This document shows, piece after piece, positions 58,872 through 64,000 of a stretch of DNA of 64,000 bases. The DNA is taken from NCBI GenBank assembly GCA_050260675.1, contig JBLNCN010000005.1, forward strand, positions 434,001-498,000. The letters run 5' to 3'. Position numbers and translations under genes: made by a program. Every line of letters begins with the position of its first letter. Within the stretch, counting starts at the first letter, position 1. The DNA is from JBBDIP01 sp050260675. Its GTDB lineage: Bacteria > Bacillota > Sulfobacillia > Fermentithermobacillales > Fermentithermobacillaceae. The notes beneath the pieces were generated by a model, which worked only from the letters and a program-made list of their open reading frames with translations, did not search any database and was not told where the DNA came from.

Positions 58872-59669
58872 ATGGACAGGAGCATGAACGACAACATGGA
58901 CAAGAGCATGAGCGGCAAGGTAGTCATCATAACGGGCGCGTCCAGCGGCATCGGCCGCGAGTGCGTTCTGAAGTTCGCGGCCGCAGGTTGCAGGGTGGCC
59001 GCCGTTGCGCGGTCCCAAGACAAGCTCCGCGAGCTGGTCGAGCAAGCGGGGTCCCTCGCCGGCGAGGTCAGATCCGTGATCGCCGACGTCACGTCGGACC
59101 CGGACATCTCCCGCATCATCAATGAGACGGTATCGGCCTTCGGAGGTATCGACATCCTCATCAACGCCGCCGGGGTCCTCAAGAGCGGCACTATCTTGAA
59201 CACGCTGCCCGCGGACTGGGACCATCTCATGAACGTGAACGTCCGCGCCCCGTACCTCCTCATGCGTGAGGCAATGCCCTATCTCATTGAACGCAAGGGC
59301 AATGTGGTGAACGTTTCAAGCGTGAACGGCCTTAGGGCGTTCCCGGGAGTGCTTGCCTATTGCGCCAGCAAGGCCGCCCTGGACCAACTCACCCACTGCG
59401 CCGCCCTGGAGGTTGCAGAGCACGGAGTGAGAGTGAACGCGGTCAATCCCGGCGTCACCCTCACCAACCTTCACCGGAACAGCGGGATGCAAGAGGACGC
59501 CTACGCCGGTTTCCTGGAGCGCAGCAAGAGCACTCATCCTTTGGGCAGAGTCGGAAGGCCCGAGGAGGTCGCGGACCTCATCTTCTTCCTGGCTTCGCCA
59601 AAGGCCGGATGGATCACCGGCGTGTCTTATGCCATTGACGGCGGACGGGGACAGACCTGCTTGAGGTAA
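58872..59669 (+). CDS. Short-chain dehydrogenase/reductase
   Basis: The NAD(P)-binding TGASSGIG, the structural NAAG, and the catalytic serine (VSSVNG) and YCASK tyrosine/lysine give a complete classical SDR of about 265 residues. The first 15 residues before GKVVIITG are Met/Asp/Ser-rich (MDRSMNDNMDKSM). ATGs at 58872, 58884 and 58896 are all possible starts, and the first two have GGAGG upstream at imperfect spacing. The substrate is unknown. The gene is divergent from GDPD. Confidence 0.88.
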   Translation: MDRSMNDNMDKSMSGKVVIITGASSGIGRECVLKFAAAGCRVAAVARSQDKLRELVEQAGSLAGEVRSVIADVTSDPDISRIINETVSAFGGIDILINAAGVLKSGTILNTLPADWDHLMNVNVRAPYLLMREAMPYLIERKGNVVNVSSVNGLRAFPGVLAYCASKAALDQLTHCAALEVAEHGVRVNAVNPGVTLTNLHRNSGMQEDAYAGFLERSKSTHPLGRVGRPEEVADLIFFLASPKAGWITGVSYAIDGGRGQTCLR

Positions 59670-59675
59670 GAGCCT

Positions 59676-60608
59676 TTACGCTCGCTCAGGCGATGTCTCG
59701 GGGTCAACATGGATCACCATGCTGATCCCGAGTTCCTCTTCGATGCGCTTCTCAATCCGGTCGATCTCCCAGTGAATATCCACGATATTGGCTTCATCCG
59801 ATACCTCCGCGTGGATCGAAGCCAGCCTCCGGCCCGGGCCATAGTCGTGAATCCGCAGGTCGTGTGCTCCCTCGATGCTCTTGCAGGACAAGACGATGGA
59901 GTAGATCTTCTCGGAAGTCTCGTGATCCGGCGGGGCGCCTAGCAGTGAGTCGACCGAGTCCTTTGCCGTTTTGAAGCCGGTGTACATGATTAGCCCGGAT
60001 ATCGCCAGTCCTAGCACGCCGTCCACCGGGAAGTGAGTCAAGCGGCCCAACAAGGTGCCCGCGATAACCGCGCTCGTGGCCACGACATCGTTTAGGCTGT
60101 CCTGAGCCGTAGCCCGGTTGATGCCGGAGTTGATGACGCGGGCGATGTATCTGTTGTAGGAGAACATCCATAGTTTCACCAACACCGAGAGCACCAAGAG
60201 GACGAAATTGATGGGGCTGAGCTGCGCTTGTTCTCCTCCTCCGAGCCTGCTGAAGGAGGCTCGGAGGAGTTCGAGGCCGACCGCAAAGATGATGAAGGAC
60301 ACCACCAAGGCCGCGATATACTCTGATCGTCCGTGCCCGTAAGGGTGCTCGGCGTCCGGCGGCCGGTTGCTCATCCTGGCGCCCACTACTCCGACAATCG
60401 AGGAAGCGGCGTCACTTAGGTTGTTGAAAGCGTCCGAGGTGACCGCTATGCTGCTCGCCAGCAGTCCGACGGCGAATTTGAGGGCGAAAAGCAGCATATT
60501 GCATATTATGCCTATCGTCCCGGCCAGAACGCCGTAGGACTCGCGTACGTCCTTGTCTGCCACGTTTCGATGGTTCTTGACGAACCGCCTGATCAGTACC
60601 CGTATCAT
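59676..60608 (-). CDS. Cation diffusion facilitator (CDF) metal transporter
   Basis: The 310-residue CDF has the metal-site motifs SDAFNNLSD in span 2, HPYGHGR after span 3 and DSLNDV in span 5, and a C-terminal cytoplasmic dimerisation domain (HDLRIHDYGPG). It would export Zn, Mn, Fe or a related ion against protons. GGAGG precedes the ATG by 6 nt. Upstream lie paired direct repeats that could bind a regulator. Confidence 0.9.
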   Translation of the reverse strand: MIRVLIRRFVKNHRNVADKDVRESYGVLAGTIGIICNMLLFALKFAVGLLASSIAVTSDAFNNLSDAASSIVGVVGARMSNRPPDAEHPYGHGRSEYIAALVVSFIIFAVGLELLRASFSRLGGGEQAQLSPINFVLLVLSVLVKLWMFSYNRYIARVINSGINRATAQDSLNDVVATSAVIAGTLLGRLTHFPVDGVLGLAISGLIMYTGFKTAKDSVDSLLGAPPDHETSEKIYSIVLSCKSIEGAHDLRIHDYGPGRRLASIHAEVSDEANIVDIHWEIDRIEKRIEEELGISMVIHVDPETSPERA

Positions 60609-60910
60609 TGCCGTCCTCCATCGTACCTGAAATCATCAGAATCTCGCGGCAACGAAAAACGCACCCGCGAGACAATCGTCTGTCCCACAGATGCGTCTGA
60701 TACTCACCCGCTGCCTAATTGGCCCAGCCCCATGCCCCGTCTCCGGGCGCATCGCCTGCTCAGATCAAGCTATTGTAACACGGGACAAGCCAGCAGCTCA
60801 GCCATTTTGCCTTACGTTCCGCTTTGCCTTACCAGTCTATCGATTCGCCGTGAGGATGCTCGGTATCCCTCACTCTTGGGCCATGTCATTCACTCCTGGG
60901 ATTAAGCCCG
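60609..60910. other. CDF promoter region with direct repeat
   Basis: There is no gene in these 302 bp. TTTGCCTTAC occurs at 60806-60815 and 60823-60832 (17-bp period), about 200 bp upstream of the CDF start. I saw no convincing terminator for the DapA-like gene. Confidence 0.55.
60806..60832. repeat. Two direct copies of TTTGCCTTAC, 17 bp apart
   Basis: Two identical 10-mers lie in the intergenic region upstream of the CDF gene. They are a candidate binding site for a regulator acting on one helix side, though the spacing is not a whole number of turns. Confidence 0.5.
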
Positions 60911-61798
60911 TCACGCTTCAAAAGCGCCCATGTCCTTCATGAAACCATCCAGAGCAGCCTTTTCCTCCGGCGCCAGCGGCAACCGCGGGCTCCGCGCCTG
61001 CCCCCCGGCAAGGCCCATCTTGCCCAGGCAGTACTTCAGCATTTGGGGGGCCTTGCCCCAGTATTCCAGCGCCCGGAGCATAGGAAGGAGCTTCTTGTAG
61101 ATCTCCCAAGCTCCGCCTAGATCCCCTGCCTGCACCAGGTCAAACATCTTAGCCGAGAGGCGGGGGGCGACGTTGCCGATGACGCAGATCCATCCCAGGG
61201 CTCCCATGACGAAGGACTCGTACGCCATATCCTCCCACCCGCAGAAGATGGTCATCTTGTCGCCGGTCAAGAGGCGGATCTCGGTTACCCGCTTGATGTC
61301 GCCGGTGCACTCTTTGATGGTGGAAAGATTGGGGCTGTGGTTGAACATCCTGGCCACGGTGTCCGCCTTGATGTCCACGCCTGTGGTCGAGGGATTGTTG
61401 TAGATGACGACTGGGATGTCCACCGCGTCCGCCAAGCGGGCGAAGTGGGCAAAGATCTCCTCCTGGTTGGGGTTGCAGTAGTATGACGGCAGGACCAGGA
61501 TTCCGTCGGCGCCTAGGCGCTTGGCTGCCTTGGCGTAACGGATAGTCTTCTCGGTGGACTCGGCCGTTGCCCCTACGACAACAGGCACTCTCCCGTTCAC
61601 GGTTTCGATGACAGCCTGAGCGACTTGCTCCTTTTCGTCGTCTTCCAGCCCCGCGAACTCACCTGTGCTCCCAATGGCCGCTACCCCGTGGATGCCCTGG
61701 GACACCTGCCATTCGACGTTCTTCTTGACGCCTTCCACGTCGATCCGTCCCTCCGCCGTGAACGGAGTGACCAGCACCGTGTAGACTCCCTTGAACAC
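60911..61798 (-). CDS. Dihydrodipicolinate synthase family aldolase/deaminase
   Basis: The 295-residue TIM barrel has the Schiff-base lysine in STIKECTGD (Lys162), the tyrosine in VIYNNPSTTG (Tyr133) and GSTGE (43-47, where DapA has GTTGE). The family includes DapA, N-acetylneuraminate lyase and the hydroxyproline-pathway pyrroline-hydroxycarboxylate deaminase. The operon partners (DadA-like oxidase, BFD protein, ferredoxin, FAD/NAD protein) make a catabolic role such as the last one more likely than lysine synthesis. The start is GTG, with AAGGGAG about 10 nt upstream. Confidence 0.85.
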   Translation of the reverse strand: MFKGVYTVLVTPFTAEGRIDVEGVKKNVEWQVSQGIHGVAAIGSTGEFAGLEDDEKEQVAQAVIETVNGRVPVVVGATAESTEKTIRYAKAAKRLGADGILVLPSYYCNPNQEEIFAHFARLADAVDIPVVIYNNPSTTGVDIKADTVARMFNHSPNLSTIKECTGDIKRVTEIRLLTGDKMTIFCGWEDMAYESFVMGALGWICVIGNVAPRLSAKMFDLVQAGDLGGAWEIYKKLLPMLRALEYWGKAPQMLKYCLGKMGLAGGQARSPRLPLAPEEKAALDGFMKDMGAFEA

Positions 61799-61831
61799 TG
61801 TTCTCTTCTCCCTTCAGTACGTCTCGGAGCC

Positions 61832-63019
61832 TTAGTGAGCCGCTGCGGACCTTTTGAACCTTCTTATCGATAGCGGCTCAGTGGGGATCGTAGTCTCCTT
61901 CCCCGTTAGCATCTCTGCAGTTACAAGCCCGGTTATGGGGGCCAGACCGATGCCGTCGCCCTCGTGTCCACAGGTCACGAACAGGCCCGGGACTTCCTCG
62001 ACTGGTGAAACGATCGGCAGGTGATCCGGCGTCCACGGCCTAAGGCCTGCGTATGACCTGACAACGTTTACGTCCCTTATGCAGGGGTAGAAACGCATAG
62101 CTCTCCGGGCGAGCAATTCCAGCACCCGGGAACTGCAAGTCGTGTCAAACCCAACGAATTCCCTGCTTGAGCCTATGAGGAAGTTCCCGTGGGGCGTCGG
62201 TTCGAAGACGAAGGCGATGCCGTACCGGTCCATGTCCGGCTCGACTTTTCGCTTCTCTTTGCTGCCGAATTTGGCCATGAGGTAGCCGAATTCCATCATC
62301 TTGCGGCGGCCGACCTGCTGGGTACGTTCGGCAACCAGTATGTGCCCCTTCCGTGGGACAACGGGCACCTCGACTCCCACAGTCGCGGCGACCATAGGCG
62401 TCCACACACCGGCGGCGAGGACCACTTTGGACGCGTATACCGGGCCGGCGGACGTATCTACGCCAGCGGCCTCGCCCGACTTGCCCCGCAGGACGGACCG
62501 CACCTCGGTATGCAGCTTCACCACGGCGCCCATCCGCTTGGCCGCCTCGGTGAATCCAAATACCACCGCCATGGGGTCCAGAGACGAGTCGGACATGCAC
62601 TCCACGAGCCCGATGATGTCTCTGGCCAGCCGCGGCTCGTCCTCGCGGACGGCCTTGCCCTCAAGGTACCGCATCGGTACTCCGGCCTCGCTCTGGCGCC
62701 TGGCCCAATCCCTGGCGACCGGTTCTTGCGTTTCGTCCTCGACGGCAAGCGTGCTCCCGAGTCGCCGGTACTCAAAATCGTATCCAAGCTCGTGCTCGAG
62801 AGTGTCGTACAGCTTCTGGCTCTCAAAGGTCATCTGGCTGTCAAAGCCGGGCATCTTGTCGGTGACCAGCACGTTTCCGTCGCAAGCCGACGACGTGCCC
62901 GAGGCGGCGTCGCCCCGTTCCACCACCGTGACCGACAAGCCCATCTTGGACAGGTAATAAGCGACTGCGGACCCGATTACCCCGCAGCCCACAACAACGA
63001 CGTCGGAAGACTTACTCAC
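61832..63019 (-). CDS. DadA-like FAD-dependent D-amino acid / hydroxyproline dehydrogenase subunit
   Basis: An N-terminal FAD motif VVVGCGVIGSAVAYYL, SGTSSACDGN and the C-terminal RPWTPDHLPIV then GHEGDGIGLAP are typical of glycine/D-amino-acid oxidase-fold dehydrogenases. The GTG at 63019 has AGGTGA 5 nt upstream. A GTG at 63028 is too close to it. It overlaps the BFD gene by 8 bp. In three-subunit D-hydroxyproline dehydrogenases and related hydrogen cyanide synthase complexes, such a subunit works with a BFD protein and an FAD/NAD subunit, as found here. Confidence 0.88.
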   Translation of the reverse strand: MSKSSDVVVVGCGVIGSAVAYYLSKMGLSVTVVERGDAASGTSSACDGNVLVTDKMPGFDSQMTFESQKLYDTLEHELGYDFEYRRLGSTLAVEDETQEPVARDWARRQSEAGVPMRYLEGKAVREDEPRLARDIIGLVECMSDSSLDPMAVVFGFTEAAKRMGAVVKLHTEVRSVLRGKSGEAAGVDTSAGPVYASKVVLAAGVWTPMVAATVGVEVPVVPRKGHILVAERTQQVGRRKMMEFGYLMAKFGSKEKRKVEPDMDRYGIAFVFEPTPHGNFLIGSSREFVGFDTTCSSRVLELLARRAMRFYPCIRDVNVVRSYAGLRPWTPDHLPIVSPVEEVPGLFVTCGHEGDGIGLAPITGLVTAEMLTGKETTIPTEPLSIRRFKRSAAAH

Positions 63020-63284
63020 GGGTCTCACCTGCCAATACGCCGAAGGTCACAGGATTCGCGGGAGGGCGCGCCGATGCGGCAGGGACATCTGCGGTCCTCT
63101 TGGAAAGCTCCTGCGCGAGAATCCGGGTGATCAGGCTCTCGCAAGTCCTGCCCTGGCAGAGTCCCATCCCTGCCCTGGTCCTGCGCTTCACTCCAGTGAG
63201 GTCAGTGGCCCCCTGGGCAATAGCTCTCCTCACGTCTCCCACAGTCACTTCCTCGCACCTGCATACAATCACGTCATCGTCCAC
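63012..63284 (-). CDS. BFD-like [2Fe-2S] protein, small dehydrogenase subunit
   Basis: The 90-residue protein has the four-cysteine pattern CRC (Cys8, Cys10) and CQGRTC (Cys43, Cys48) of bacterioferritin-associated-ferredoxin domains, which bind a [2Fe-2S] cluster. The GTG at 63284 has GGAGG 8 nt upstream. A GTG at 63293 abuts that site. Overlaps at both ends show tight coupling with the DadA-like and ferredoxin genes. It would pass electrons between the flavin subunits. Confidence 0.88.
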   Translation of the reverse strand: MDDDVIVCRCEEVTVGDVRRAIAQGATDLTGVKRRTRAGMGLCQGRTCESLITRILAQELSKRTADVPAASARPPANPVTFGVLAGETRE

Positions 63285-63717
63285 CGCCGGCACCTCCCTT
63301 TTTTCTCGCCATGCTCCTGACGACGCCCTCCATCCCCTTCGGGACCAGGACCGTTACTACCGCCGTGTGGTCGTACCGGGGCGGGCACACGACCGACAAC
63401 ACCTTGGCGTCGCATACAGGCGCGCCTTGCCTGTCGACCGCCTTCACGGTATCGCCGGGTGAAGGGAGTGGCAGGTACTCGTACGGAAACGCGACGGTGG
63501 CCTCCACCTCGGAGTAGTCGGGGTTCACCACGAAGATCGCGAGGCCTGAGCACGCGGGGATGCAGAGGCCGCACCCCGTGCACCTTTCGGCATCCAGGCT
63601 GGGGATGTTGGTGATGGGTTGCCCTATCGATATCGCGTGCCTGGGACACGCGGCTTCGCACGGATTGCAGGGTATCTCCTGGGGGCACTCGATTACTGCG
63701 CGCGGGCCGGTCTTCAT
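63274..63717 (-). CDS. Dicluster [4Fe-4S] ferredoxin-like protein
   Basis: About 147 residues with two cluster-binding sets (Cys11, 17, 20, 24 and Cys46, 49, 52, 56) are followed by a 75-residue beta-rich tail of unknown role (VEATVAFPYEYLPLP, VVTVLVPKGMEG). The ATG at 63717 has GGAGGTG upstream and overlaps the stop of the preceding gene (ATGA). A longer frame to 63807 is rejected. The extra ferredoxin suggests that electrons from the dehydrogenase go to a low-potential acceptor, as suits an anaerobe. Confidence 0.85.
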   Translation of the reverse strand: MKTGPRAVIECPQEIPCNPCEAACPRHAISIGQPITNIPSLDAERCTGCGLCIPACSGLAIFVVNPDYSEVEATVAFPYEYLPLPSPGDTVKAVDRQGAPVCDAKVLSVVCPPRYDHTAVVTVLVPKGMEGVVRSMARKKGGAGGGR

Positions 63718-64000
63718 ATCGCGGCACCTCCAATCGTCAGGCGCTCCTTGGCCTTGGCGCGGGCCTGGCCGAAGGGACCCATCCTGAGCGCGTCCAGCCT
63801 TGCACACGCCTCGTCAATCTCCTCACCGAGACGGCCAGGATCCCCGGCGCCAAGCGACCTGACGATGGAGAGGCCCGCCACCCGCCCCTCCTCCATGGCC
63901 GTGCTCGCCTCTTCAACTCCAGCAAGGTCCCCGGCCACGTAGACCCCGGGGACCGAACTCTCCATCTCCCTGGTGTGGGTTGGGACCCAGCCTCCCAGGG
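63714..64000 (-). CDS. FAD/NAD(P)-dependent oxidoreductase, C-terminal end only
   Basis: The frame enters from the right edge, and only the last roughly 95 residues are seen. SSVPGVYVAGDLAGVEEASTA is the typical second FAD-contact strand of pyridine-nucleotide-disulfide oxidoreductases. Its stop overlaps the ferredoxin start. It is presumably the large subunit of the dehydrogenase module and the first or second gene of the operon. Confidence 0.85.
   Translation of the reverse strand, partial: LGGWVPTHTREMESSVPGVYVAGDLAGVEEASTAMEEGRVAGLSIVRSLGAGDPGRLGEEIDEACARLDALRMGPFGQARAKAKERLTIGGAAI

Noticed and set aside
62189..63130. A 313-residue + strand frame opposite the DadA-like gene
   Set aside because: Antisense shadow. 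The minus-strand gene has an FAD motif and fits the operon.

Overview
This is a G+C-rich bacterial chromosome segment that most likely comes from a spore-forming, amino-acid- and peptide-using member of the Bacillota (Firmicutes). The reasons are two CotF-like spore-coat genes, frequent TTG and GTG starts behind strong GGAGG ribosome-binding sites, two perfect Spo0A-box-like heptamers inside each of two non-coding elements, and many catabolic amino-acid genes with no sign of photosynthesis or aerobic respiration. The taxonomic call is inference. I saw no rRNA, tRNA, CRISPR array, insertion sequence or phage gene.

Layout. 1-6.2 kb: partial hslO (Hsp33), a GNAT protein, a three-gene ABC exporter and truD. 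6.5-13.8 kb: a lone succinate-dehydrogenase-like flavoprotein, a 330-bp non-coding element (array A), a methyltransferase, a DUF2935 protein, a kinase-like protein and a two-gene cysteine/cystathionine operon. 13.9-28.6 kb: a long leftward run, much of it translationally coupled by ATGA overlaps. It holds a PAP2 phosphatase, sugar isomerase, 2-hydroxyacid dehydrogenase, two DMT exporters, a GNAT-hydrolase fusion, an amidohydrolase, a methyltransferase, a lactate-permease-family protein, a D-Ala-D-Ala dipeptidase, an aminotransferase, a creatininase and a fold-type II PLP enzyme. 28.6-29.4 kb: a second non-coding element (array B).

29.4-38.3 kb: a winged-helix regulator, an acidic-tailed membrane protein, two coat-like proteins (one with a glutamine-rich insert), then a D-aminoacylase, a Crp-like regulator, a heavy-metal-associated protein and a P1B-type ATPase read rightward. 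38.4-41.3 kb: a leftward four-gene operon of membrane proteins of unknown function. 41.6-50.5 kb: a C39-like peptidase, an amino-acid ABC importer with an arginine-deiminase/amidinotransferase-like enzyme, a small EncFtn-like ferritin, a GNAT/thioredoxin-like protein and an autoregulated-looking winged-helix gene. 50.9-64 kb: an acylating aldehyde dehydrogenase, a DUF2284 protein, a FAH-family hydrolase, an SDH-type membrane protease, a VapBC-like pair, MATE, GDPD, SDR and CDF genes. Last comes a leftward operon (FAD/NAD oxidoreductase, ferredoxin, BFD protein, DadA-like oxidase, DapA-like enzyme) that looks like a multi-subunit D-amino-acid or hydroxyproline dehydrogenase module and runs off the right edge.

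The most unusual content is the pair of non-coding elements at 8.2-8.5 kb and 28.9-29.2 kb. Each is a train of 15-bp palindromes (consensus RGTCAY-NNN-RTGACY) spaced about 31.5 bp, three helical turns. The train is symmetric about one point and carries two inverted TGTCGAAAA boxes. The unit offsets agree between the two copies to within 1 bp although the spacer sequences have mostly diverged.
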